From Bradyrhizobium sp. (GTDB lineage: Bacteria; Pseudomonadota; Alphaproteobacteria; Rhizobiales; Xanthobacteraceae), in assembly GCA_028290165.1 (NCBI GenBank), contig JAQGKJ010000753.1, positions 1 to 5,937 on the forward strand: a DNA stretch of 5,937 nt, in the 5' to 3' direction. The position numbers were made by a program, and so were the translations under genes. The notes beneath the pieces were generated by a model. The model had not been told where the DNA came from. It saw only the letters and a list, made by a program, of their open reading frames with translations, and ran no database searches. Of the stretch, positions 1 through 5,495 are shown in pieces; positions within the stretch are counted from its first letter, which is position 1; every line of letters begins with the position of its first letter.

Positions 1-78
1 CTCGACCGCGACAAGGCAAGACACGTTCTCGATGGCGAGGAACTGGTGGATGTGACGGCCGGTTAAGGCTTCACTCAT
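1..78 (-). other. Unresolved edge fragment, possible 5' end of a minus-strand gene
   Basis: Two readings compete here. On the minus strand an ATG at 78-76 opens a frame of 26 codons (MSEALTGRHIHQFLAIENVS, then CLVAVE) that runs off the left edge; most codons end in G or C, and AAGGA lies 3 bases upstream, which is closer than ideal. The CLVAVE end loosely recalls the cleavage region of Flp/TadE-type pilins, where a Glu sits five residues after the cut, but a Cys stands where Gly is usual, so this is only a resemblance. On the plus strand, 21 codons ending in VLDGEELVDVTAG stop at a TAA at 64-66 and could be the tail of a gene entering from the left. I slightly prefer the minus-strand reading because of its codon use. 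Neither is established. Confidence 0.2.
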
Positions 79-288
79 AAATCCTTAGCGCTGGCGGACA
101 TCCGGTTTGGTGCGCATTGCGGACTCCACATCGCGCGAGGCCGGAGAAGTGCCATAGGCGGAAGTAACGATCCCGGTGTCAGAGTGATTGGATACAGCCG
201 GAATGATCGGCAGGCACGAAGAATTCGCGTTGGCATTTGCCGCAGCGCACACCGTTGGCCGAAAGGTGCAAATAGCGTTGCTCGGTTG
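79..288. other. Gap with no recognised gene
   Basis: I recognise no gene, RNA or repeat in these 210 bases. On the minus strand the frame of the small protein at 289-519 stays open past its TAA stop for 67 further codons, to a TAA at 87-85, six bases before the possible ATG at 78. The end of that stretch reads like protein (…TGIVTSAYGTSP…), but it has no ATG start, and open frames of this length are common by chance in GC-rich DNA. It could be non-coding or the worn remnant of a gene. Confidence 0.3.
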
Positions 289-519
289 TTATTGGCTCGC
301 CTTCGCAATGCCCTTGCGCAGATCGTCAGCGCTCATGAGGGATGGATCAGCAAGATCAAAAAATACCATTCCTGAGCGCTTACCATCCGATGGCCCAAAG
401 TAGGCAGCTTCCGGTTTTAACTTATTCATTATCGATTCCAGTGTTTTTCCGAGCGATCCGTCTTTGAAGGCTTGGTTTCCCTTTTCTACGGGAAGAGTAA
501 ATTTAAGCATCATGCGCAT
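289..519 (-). CDS. Small conserved protein of unknown function, apparently shortened internally
   Basis: This encodes 76 residues beginning MRMMLKFTLPVEKGNQAFKD. The ATG at 519-517 is chosen because GGAG lies six bases upstream; the in-frame TTG at 531-529 overlaps that ribosome site and adds only four residues. From memory, the sequence resembles a family of roughly 95-100 residue proteins common in Bradyrhizobium and relatives, with the pattern MRMM.K.T.PVE.GN.A..DG.L, then KPEAAYF, then MFFFDL.DPS. Relatives carry about 25 more residues after DPS (a stretch like AEP.F..L.A.V...PVM) before a final DDL.KG. Here DPSLM (to residue 62) runs straight into SADDLRKGIAKASQ, so the middle of the C-terminal half seems to have been lost in frame. 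No signal peptide, membrane segment or known catalytic motif is visible. The function is unknown in intact members too. The remaining protein may be non-functional despite its good start signal. Confidence 0.6.
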   Translation of the reverse strand: MRMMLKFTLPVEKGNQAFKDGSLGKTLESIMNKLKPEAAYFGPSDGKRSGMVFFDLADPSLMSADDLRKGIAKASQ

Positions 520-705
520 TGTCGTCTCCAATATGTGATGAAGGGAAATTTCGTCGCGTGATACGGAAGTAAGCTATTCGCAAGGGAGACTTCTCGCAGC
601 TTGATATTGCAGGTTGATGTGTCATCAGATCCAGCTAGCCGATGTCACCAAATAGCGTGGCCGCTATCGCAGTTGGGTCAAAATACGTAAGAATCAGACT
701 GAGCA

Positions 706-738
706 AATGTTTTCCGCTTTGCCTCGAACTCGGACATT
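706..738. repeat. Bulged inverted repeat (AATGT/CCG…CGG/ACATT)
   Basis: The right arm CGGACATT (731-738) pairs perfectly with AATGT (706-710) plus CCG (714-716) if TTT at 711-713 is bulged out; the loop is 14 bases. From memory, AATGTCCGCTTT…CGGACATT-like units are scattered in intergenic DNA of Bradyrhizobium-type genomes, and this may be a decayed copy. That is an inference which only a genome-wide search could confirm. Confidence 0.4.
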
Positions 739-852
739 GCCTAATGCAGTGGGCACTTCGCATGTGCCTGACGCCTGAAATGGTGTTGGGCGCAGCGGCC
801 TGCGCGGGAAGTTGAAAGGCGGGGGAAAGCTGATTAGGAACTAGACGGCTAC

Positions 853-858
853 AGGGAG
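853..858 (+). promoter_or_regulatory. Ribosome binding site of the alpha/beta hydrolase
   Basis: AGGGAG ends six bases before the ATG at 865. This is a strong Shine-Dalgarno match with good spacing. It supports this start, which also gives a complete signal peptide. Confidence 0.8.
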
Positions 859-864
859 AAGTTC

Positions 865-1704
865 ATGCGCCGGCTTCTGTTCACGTCACTTCTCGTCCTC
901 GCCGCTCTGCCGGCGCTTGCAGCAGAGAGATGGGAGACCTTGCCGCCGACGCCGGCGCCAATCGCCACCGACCGCAGCGGCCAGGCGCAGGTAAATGGCA
1001 TCAGCGTCCACTATGCGATCTACGGTCAGGGCTCGCCGGTGATCTTCCTGCACGGCGGCTTGGCGAATACCGACTATTGGGGCGCCCAGGTCCCGGCCGT
1101 GGCGGCGCATCACACCGTCATTCTGATGGACAGCCGCGGCCACGGCCGCAGCACCCGCGATATCAGGCCCTATGGCTACGATCTGATGGCCGACGACGTC
1201 GTGGCGTTGATGGACAGCCTGAAAATCGCCAAGGCTGACATCGTGGGCTGGAGCGATGGCGGCATTCTCGGCATCGATCTCGCCATGCGCCACAAGGAGA
1301 GGGTCGGCAAGGTCTTCGCCTTCGCAGCCAATACGGTGACCTCGGGGGTCAAGGACGGTGTCGAGAAGAACCCGACCTTCGCCGCCTATATCGAGCGCGC
1401 CGGCCGGGAGTACGCTGCCCACTCGGCGACGCCGAAGGATTACGACAGCTTCGTCGACCACATCAGCAATATGTGGGCCGAGCAGCCAAATTGGAGTGAT
1501 GCGCAGCTCAAGGCGATCGACACGCCAATCCTCGTCGTCGACGGTGATCATGACGAGGCCATCAAGCGTGAGCATACCGAATATATCGCCGCGATGATCC
1601 CCCACACGGGGCTATTGATCCTGCCCAACACAAGTCATTTCGCCTTTCTGCAGGACCCGCGGCAATTCAATTTCGCGATCCTGCACTTCCTGGGCGACCA
1701 GTAA
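865..1704 (+). CDS. Secreted alpha/beta-fold hydrolase
   Basis: This encodes 279 residues. Residues 1-20 form a Sec signal peptide (MRRLLFTSLLVLAALPALAA, with likely cleavage after ALA or AA), so the enzyme should act in the periplasm or outside the cell. The alpha/beta hydrolase core follows: the oxyanion-hole motif HGG at 63-65; the DSRGHGRS strand-loop at 89-96; the nucleophile elbow GWSDGG with Ser130 (the GxSxG form); the likely acid Asp230 in GDHD; and the catalytic His258 in NTSHF. All three triad residues are therefore in place and the length is normal. The fold resembles the 3-oxoadipate enol-lactonase/haloperoxidase-like branch, but those proteins are cytosolic and the substrate cannot be read from sequence. 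An esterase or lactonase acting on a small ester is a reasonable guess. The gene stands alone on its strand and faces the binding-protein genes tail to tail, with 11 bases between stops. Confidence 0.9.
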   Translation: MRRLLFTSLLVLAALPALAAERWETLPPTPAPIATDRSGQAQVNGISVHYAIYGQGSPVIFLHGGLANTDYWGAQVPAVAAHHTVILMDSRGHGRSTRDIRPYGYDLMADDVVALMDSLKIAKADIVGWSDGGILGIDLAMRHKERVGKVFAFAANTVTSGVKDGVEKNPTFAAYIERAGREYAAHSATPKDYDSFVDHISNMWAEQPNWSDAQLKAIDTPILVVDGDHDEAIKREHTEYIAAMIPHTGLLILPNTSHFAFLQDPRQFNFAILHFLGDQ

Positions 1705-1715
1705 GTTGCGTCGCC

Positions 1716-2687
1716 TCACTCGATCACCTCCTCGGCAGTGGCGAGGAACGTCGCCGGGATCGTCAACCCCATCGCCTTCGCGGTCCTGAGGTTGAGGACC
1801 AGCTCGAATTTCGTGACTTGTTCGACCGGCAGATCGGCGGGCTTTGCCCCTTTCAGGATCTTGTCCACGAAGTAGGCGCCGCGGCGATACATCTCGGGAA
1901 GGCTCTCGCCATAGGACATCAGGCCGCCGACCACGACCCATTCCTTCGCAACAAACATCCCCGGCAGCTTCTGCTGGATAGCGAAATCGATGATCTCTTT
2001 TCGGTGCTGGAGGGTCAGCGCATCTTGCAGAACGATAAGTGCGTCGGGCCGCGCTTGGGCAATCATGGCAAACGCGGCCTCGATATCCCTTGGTTCCCGC
2101 ACTTCGATGGATTGAAGCGTTACGCCGAGTGCTTCCGCGGCAGCCTGGCTCTGTCTCCACGGATATGCGAGGGCGGGGTTGGCTGCATTCCAGAGAACCG
2201 CGCCTCTCGAAAGCCAGGGCACCACTTCCTTGAGTATCCCCAGACGCTTTGTGCTGAGGATCGCGGTCTGAGCTGCTCCCCCCGTAATATTGCCGCCGGG
2301 GTGAGCAAGGCTCGCGACCACCCCGCTCTCGACCGGACTGATCGCGTTCGGGAATACCACAGGGATGGTAGTGGTCGCATTCTTGACGGCCAGCGCTGCC
2401 GGCGTCGTCGTCACGACGATGATGTCAACTTTCAGTCGCACCATCTCCGCGGCAAACTCCTGGAAGCGATCCGCGTGCCCTTCCGCATAGCGGCGCTCAA
2501 CGATGAGGTTGCGGCCCTCCGCATATCCCAGATCCCGAAGGCCATCGAACATCGCGTCGTAGAATCGCTCGTATCCCTGGGCGATAAACCCCATCCGCCA
2601 GATCTTGCCCGGCTCTTGAGCGTGCGCTCCGAGCGGCCAGGCAGCCATGGCGCCGCTAATAAGGGTAACGAAATCGCGTCGTCTCAT
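1716..2687 (-). CDS. ABC transporter substrate-binding protein (ABC_sub_bind family), downstream paralog
   Basis: This encodes 323 residues starting at the ATG at 2687-2685 (MRRRDFVTLI). GAGG lies five bases upstream; an in-frame GTG at 2705 would add six residues that the neighbouring paralog does not share in sequence. The N-terminus is an RRRDF twin-arginine-like signal ending in AHA (about residue 23), so the protein should be exported to the periplasm. The mature part matches the ABC_sub_bind family (Pfam PF04392, TrpX-like): WRMGFIA near the start, GLRDLGYAEGRN, AEMVRLKVDIIV, ATTTIPVVF, SLAHPGGNITG, GAVLWNAANPA, MSYGESLPEMYRR and a C-terminal LNLRTAKAMGLTIP. Length is normal and the protein looks intact. 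The ligand is unknown; TrpX itself binds tryptophan in Gram-positive bacteria, but members of this family in rhizobia are mostly uncharacterised. It is the second gene of a pair, 66 bases after its paralog. No permease or ATPase gene is visible. Confidence 0.9.
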   Translation of the reverse strand: MRRRDFVTLISGAMAAWPLGAHAQEPGKIWRMGFIAQGYERFYDAMFDGLRDLGYAEGRNLIVERRYAEGHADRFQEFAAEMVRLKVDIIVVTTTPAALAVKNATTTIPVVFPNAISPVESGVVASLAHPGGNITGGAAQTAILSTKRLGILKEVVPWLSRGAVLWNAANPALAYPWRQSQAAAEALGVTLQSIEVREPRDIEAAFAMIAQARPDALIVLQDALTLQHRKEIIDFAIQQKLPGMFVAKEWVVVGGLMSYGESLPEMYRRGAYFVDKILKGAKPADLPVEQVTKFELVLNLRTAKAMGLTIPATFLATAEEVIE

Positions 2688-2721
2688 GATGCCCTCGGAA
2701 AACACCTCGGATGTTGGGGGA

Positions 2722-2736
2722 GCATGAGGCTCATGC
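2722..2736. repeat. Palindrome between the two binding-protein genes
   Basis: GCATGAGGCTCATGC is a perfect inverted repeat around a central G, able to form a six-pair stem with a three-base loop. A second palindrome, AAGACGTCTT (2745-2754), overlaps the first base of the stop codon of the upstream gene. No T-run follows on the minus strand, so a terminator is unlikely. These could be mRNA stabilising or processing structures between the paralogs, or chance. Confidence 0.35.
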
Positions 2737-2753
2737 GTTGCAGCAAGACGTCT

Positions 2754-3722
2754 TCATTCGATCACCTGATCGGCGCGGGCGAGGAATGCCGGCGGCAACG
2801 CCAATCCGATCGCCTTCGCGGTCTTGAGGTTGACGACGAGCTCAAACGTCGTGGGTTGCTCCACCGGCAAGTCGGCGGGCTTCGCGCCTTTCAGGATTCT
2901 GTCCACGAGGTCCGCGGCGCGTCGATATCTCTCGGGCAAGCGGTCGCCGTAGGACATCAGACCGCCCTCTTCCACCCACACCTTCCCGACAAACATGCTC
3001 GGGAGACGTTCCCGCAAAGCAAAGCCGATGATCTCTTTTCGGTACTCGAGGGTGAGCGCGTCCTGCAAGACGACAAGTATGTCGGGATGCTGTTGGGCTA
3101 TCGCGGCAAAAGCTCCCTCAAAGTCCGTGGGGCCTCGCACCTCCTGGGATTGAAGCGCCACTCCCAACGTACGGCCCGCACCTGCGGTCTCCTTCCAGGC
3201 GAGCCCGTTTGCGGGGTTGGCCGAATTCCAGAGGACCGCACCTCGCGACAGCCCAGGCACCACTTCCCGGAGCAGCTCGAGACGTTTTGCGCTGGTCTCG
3301 GCATTGAGGACCGCAAGTCCCGTAACATTGCCGCCCGGGTGTGCGAGGCTCGCGATCAGTCCGGTCCCCACAGGATCGATGGCGGCCGGATGGACGATCG
3401 GGATGGTCGTGGTGGCGTTCCTGGCGGCGAAGGCGGCGGGCGTCGTGACGACAACGATGACGTCGACTTTGAGTCGAACCATCTCGGCTGCGAACTCGGC
3501 AAATCGCTCGATATGGCCCTCGGCGTACCGGCGCTCGACAACGAGGTTTTGTCCCTCGACGTAGCCGAGCTCCCGGAGACCCTGGAATAATGGGTCATAA
3601 AATTTCTCGTAGCGGTGTGCAATAAATCCGATCCGCCAGGTTTTGCCCGACGATTGCGCCCGCGCGACGAGCGGAAACGCCGCGCCTGCCCCAATAAGCG
3701 TAATAAACTCACGCCGTCGCAT
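2754..3722 (-). CDS. ABC transporter substrate-binding protein (ABC_sub_bind family), upstream paralog
   Basis: This encodes 322 residues starting at the ATG at 3722-3720 (MRRREFITLI). That position matches the paralog's start; the in-frame TTG at 3752 would add ten residues absent from the paralog. The ribosome site is modest (GGGG four bases upstream). The signal is RRREF twin-arginine-like and ends in ARA at about residue 22. The family landmarks are all present: TWRIGFIA, GLRELGYVEGQN, AEMVRLKVDVIV, ATTTIPIVH, SLAHPGGNVTG, GAVLWNSANPA, MSYGDRLPERYRR and VNLKTAKAIGLALP. By eye it is about two-thirds identical to the downstream paralog over the mature region, which points to an old tandem duplication. 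Differences concentrate in the ligand-side loops after GGN(I/V)TG and NPA, so the two may bind different ligands. It is the first gene of the likely two-gene transcript and is divergent from hemA. Confidence 0.9.
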   Translation of the reverse strand: MRRREFITLIGAGAAFPLVARAQSSGKTWRIGFIAHRYEKFYDPLFQGLRELGYVEGQNLVVERRYAEGHIERFAEFAAEMVRLKVDVIVVVTTPAAFAARNATTTIPIVHPAAIDPVGTGLIASLAHPGGNVTGLAVLNAETSAKRLELLREVVPGLSRGAVLWNSANPANGLAWKETAGAGRTLGVALQSQEVRGPTDFEGAFAAIAQQHPDILVVLQDALTLEYRKEIIGFALRERLPSMFVGKVWVEEGGLMSYGDRLPERYRRAADLVDRILKGAKPADLPVEQPTTFELVVNLKTAKAIGLALPPAFLARADQVIE

Positions 3723-3759
3723 ATGACCCCATCGGGCACGTGGCTTATGCAATGCCGGG

Positions 3760-3765
3760 ATTATA
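3760..3765 (-). promoter_or_regulatory. Likely -10 element of the binding-protein gene pair
   Basis: Read on the minus strand this is a perfect TATAAT, 37 bases before the ATG at 3722. The -35 at the right distance (CTGGCC at 3788-3783, 17-base spacer) is poor, matching three of six consensus bases. If used, transcription would begin near 3753, giving a leader of about 30 bases. Confidence 0.5.
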
Positions 3766-3911
3766 GGGGCCTTGAACCCGGGGGCCAGTCGTAAATGCTG
3801 CAGCCAACCGTCTGGTCCGATCGTTCGAGATGTTCAAAAACGGTCGTGGCCGCCTTCGGCATAGGGTTTCGTTTACCCTCCAATGAGGACACTCCCGTCG
3901 GCCTCACCTGG

Positions 3912-3946
3912 AAGCGGGTAACTATCGACGACTGCAAAACCCGCTT
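3912..3946. repeat. 8-bp inverted repeat upstream of hemA
   Basis: AAGCGGGT (3912-3919) and ACCCGCTT (3939-3946) are perfect inverted copies separated by 19 bases. The right arm ends six bases before the FixK/FNR box. No T-run follows, so an operator or a looped regulator site is more likely than a terminator. The cognate protein, if any, is unknown. Confidence 0.45.
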
Positions 3947-3952
3947 AGCGCG

Positions 3953-3966
3953 TTGATCCAGATCAA
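3953..3966 (+). promoter_or_regulatory. FixK/FNR-type oxygen-control box of hemA
   Basis: TTGATCCAGATCAA matches the FNR/FixK consensus TTGAT-N4-ATCAA exactly, with six-base arms (TTGATC/GATCAA) around CA. Regulators of the FNR/CRP family such as FixK2, FnrN and FnrL bind such sites in alphaproteobacteria and activate low-oxygen genes; hemA is a known oxygen-controlled target in this class. The box centre lies 162 bases before the hemA ATG. With the usual activating distance of 41.5 bases, transcription would start near 4001, leaving a leader of about 120 bases. No clear -10 is visible there, so the start point is uncertain. The box is some 200 bases from the likely start of the divergent binding-protein transcript, so control of hemA is the better reading. 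Confidence 0.8.
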
Positions 3967-4081
3967 ATTTTGTTGCGCGCCTCAAGCAACCCGGTCGCTC
4001 GCGCGGGGCTTGCAAAAACCCGATTCCGGCTCGACATCAATCCTTGAAACCTTCTAAAAAGACTTCCAGCCACTCCGGCCG

Positions 4082-4118
4082 CAGGTTTCCGGTCCCAGGT
4101 TCCGCTTCCAGGTTTTTT
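4082..4118 (+). repeat. Three imperfect direct repeats in the hemA leader
   Basis: CAGGTTTCCG (4082-4091), CCAGGTTCCG (4095-4104) and CCAGGTTTTT (4109-4118) recur every 13-14 bases and end four bases before the hemA start. The last unit supplies the only Shine-Dalgarno-like AGG (4110-4112, nine bases from ATG), followed by six T. This could be slippage-born DNA, a repeated protein-binding site, or a set of alternative weak ribosome landing sites. Confidence 0.5.
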
Positions 4119-4121
4119 GCG

Positions 4122-5351
4122 ATGGATTACAGCCAGTTCTTCAGAGCCGCCCTCAACCGTCTGCATGACGAGCGGCGCTATCGGGTATTCGCCGATCTCG
4201 AGCGGATCGCAGGCCGCTTCCCGCACGCGGTGTGGCATTCCCCGAAGGGGCCGCGCAACGTCGTGATCTGGTGCTCCAACGACTATCTCGGGATGGGACA
4301 GCACCCCAAGGTGGTCGGCGCCATGGTCGAGACCGCCACCCGAGTGGGCACCGGCGCCGGTGGCACCCGCAACATCGCGGGCACCCATCATCCGCTGGTC
4401 CAGCTCGAGCAGGAACTCGCCGATCTCCACGGCAAGCAGGCGTCGTTGTTGTTCACCTCCGGCTACGTCTCGAACCAGACCGGCATTGCCACCATCGGCA
4501 AACTGATCCCGGACTGCCTGATCCTGTCGGACGCACTCAATCACAATTCCATGATCGAAGGCATCCGCCAGTCCGGCTGCGAGCGCCAGGTGTTCCGCCA
4601 CAGCGACATGGCGCATCTGGAAGAACTGCTGCGCGCCGCCGGCCCCGACCGGCCGAAACTGATCGCCTGCGAGAGCCTGTATTCGATGGACGGCGACATC
4701 GCGCCGCTCGCAAAGATCTGCGATCTCGCCGAGCGCTATGGCGCGATGACCTATGTCGACGAGGTCCACGCGGTCGGCATGTACGGTCCGCGCGGCGGCG
4801 GCATCGCCGAGCGCGACGGCGTCATGCACCGCATCGATATCCTGGAAGGCACGCTCGCCAAGGCGTTCGGTTGCCTCGGCGGCTATATCGCCGCCAGCGC
4901 CGACATCATCGACGCGGTGCGTTCCTATGCGCCCGGCTTCATCTTCACCACCGCGCTGCCGCCCGCGATCTGTTCGGAGGCCACGGCCGCGATCCGGCAC
5001 CTGAAAACCTCGAACTGGGAACGCGAGCGCCACCAGGATCGCGCCGGCCGCGTCAAGGCGATCCTGACCGCCGCAGGGCTGCCGGTGATGTCGAGCGACA
5101 CCCATATCGTGCCGCTGTTCGTCGGCGACCCCGAACGCTGCAAGCGGGCCTGCGACATCCTGCTGGAAGAGCACCATATCTACATCCAGCCGATCAACTA
5201 TCCGACAGTGGCCAAGGGCACCGAGCGGCTGCGGATCACGCCTTCGCCCTATCACGAAGATGGCCTGATCGACGAGCTCGCCGAAGCGCTGCTGCAGGTC
5301 TGGGAGCGCCTCGGCCTGCCGCTGCGGGAAAAATCGCTGGCCGCCGAGTAG
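4122..5351 (+). CDS. hemA: 5-aminolevulinate synthase
   Basis: HemA condenses glycine with succinyl-CoA to 5-aminolevulinate, the first committed step of tetrapyrrole synthesis by the Shemin (C4) route. It is a cytosolic, PLP-dependent homodimer. The 409-residue length and the N-terminus [20 protein letters not shown] are typical of alphaproteobacterial HemA; an upstream in-frame TTG at 4044 would add 26 residues not found in the family and is rejected. Visible landmarks are: [20 protein letters not shown] (50-59); the glycine-rich [13 protein letters not shown] (77-89); His141 in LNHNSM, which stacks on PLP; SMDGD (188-192); Asp213 and His216 in VDEVHAVG; the PLP lysine Lys247 in GTLAKAFG; and [10 protein letters not shown] near the C-terminus. 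No Cys-Pro haem-regulatory motif is seen. The ribosome site is weak. The FixK/FNR box upstream implies induction at low oxygen. Related 2-amino-3-ketobutyrate CoA ligases and 8-amino-7-oxononanoate synthases share the fold but lack this sequence pattern. Confidence 0.97.
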   Translation: MDYSQFFRAALNRLHDERRYRVFADLERIAGRFPHAVWHSPKGPRNVVIWCSNDYLGMGQHPKVVGAMVETATRVGTGAGGTRNIAGTHHPLVQLEQELADLHGKQASLLFTSGYVSNQTGIATIGKLIPDCLILSDALNHNSMIEGIRQSGCERQVFRHSDMAHLEELLRAAGPDRPKLIACESLYSMDGDIAPLAKICDLAERYGAMTYVDEVHAVGMYGPRGGGIAERDGVMHRIDILEGTLAKAFGCLGGYIAASADIIDAVRSYAPGFIFTTALPPAICSEATAAIRHLKTSNWERERHQDRAGRVKAILTAAGLPVMSSDTHIVPLFVGDPERCKRACDILLEEHHIYIQPINYPTVAKGTERLRITPSPYHEDGLIDELAEALLQVWERLGLPLREKSLAAE

Positions 5352-5377
5352 CGTTAACCCCGAAATCGCTGTTGGGG

Positions 5378-5405
5378 CCGGCCACGCACGATGCGTTGCC
5401 GGTTT
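5378..5405 (+). terminator. Intrinsic terminator of hemA
   Basis: Arms CCGGCCACGCA (5378-5388) and TGCGTTGCCGG (5392-5402) pair over 11 positions with one C-T mismatch around a CGA loop. They lie 27 bases after the hemA stop and are followed by TTTAAT. The T-run is short, but the stem is long and GC-rich. This suggests that hemA is transcribed on its own. Confidence 0.7.
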
Positions 5406-5413
5406 AATCCGGC

Positions 5414-5419
5414 TATACT
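5414..5419 (+). promoter_or_regulatory. Candidate -10 element for the downstream sensor gene
   Basis: TATACT matches five of six bases of the sigma-70 -10 consensus and lies just past the hemA terminator. No good -35 sits at 16-18 bases; TTGCCG (5396-5401) is only 12 bases away and is inside the terminator stem. If used, the leader would be about 70 bases. Confidence 0.3.
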
Positions 5420-5495
5420 CCTCATCCTGCGACGGTTGTCGCTGGCGGTGGCGCCGCTCAAGGCGCATGCCTGACACGAGAGGGAGTAAGCAGCG

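Larger units (their letters stand above)
520..864. other. Non-coding region with short hairpins upstream of the hydrolase gene
   Basis: This 345-base stretch separates the divergently read small protein and the hydrolase. No convincing gene is visible. It contains a perfect hairpin ATAGCG-TGGC-CGCTAT (652-667), a bulged inverted repeat AATGT(TTT)CCG…CGGACATT (706-738), GGCAC…GTGCC (752-768) and GCGCAG-CGGC-CTGCGC (790-805). None is followed by a run of T, so they do not look like intrinsic terminators. A possible but weak promoter for the hydrolase is TTGAAA at 812-817 with TAGGAA at 835-840, 17 bases apart. The -10 match is poor, so this is only a candidate. Confidence 0.35.

Noticed and set aside
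88..288. Readthrough extension of the small protein past its TAA at 289-291
   Set aside because: The frame stays open for 67 codons, but the stop falls where family members normally end and nothing suggests stop-codon recoding.
707..778. A short plus-strand frame (MFSALPRTRTLPNAVGTSHV, then PDA) in the non-coding region
   Set aside because: It has 23 codons, no ribosome site, and overlaps two inverted repeats; chance is the simpler explanation.
790..805. Hairpin GCGCAG-CGGC-CTGCGC as a terminator
   Set aside because: No T-run follows on either strand and no gene ends nearby.
886..1605. A 239-codon open frame on the minus strand opposite the hydrolase
   Set aside because: The plus-strand frame has a signal peptide, a full catalytic triad and a strong ribosome site; the opposite frame has no recognisable domain.
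1818..3590. A 590-codon open frame on the plus strand across both binding-protein genes
   Set aside because: It lies antisense to two well-recognised genes and its product resembles no family I know. Long antisense frames are a by-product of codon bias in GC-rich DNA, and the paralogs share that bias, so the frame stays open over both.
3761..4015. An 84-codon minus-strand frame in the hemA upstream region
   Set aside because: The product is not recognised, codon use is poor, and it covers the inverted repeat and FixK box, which explain the region better.
4232..5407. A 391-codon plus-strand frame overlapping hemA
   Set aside because: Its product is dominated by Arg, Pro, Ala and Gly, typical of an out-of-frame reading of a GC-rich gene, and it runs through the hemA terminator.
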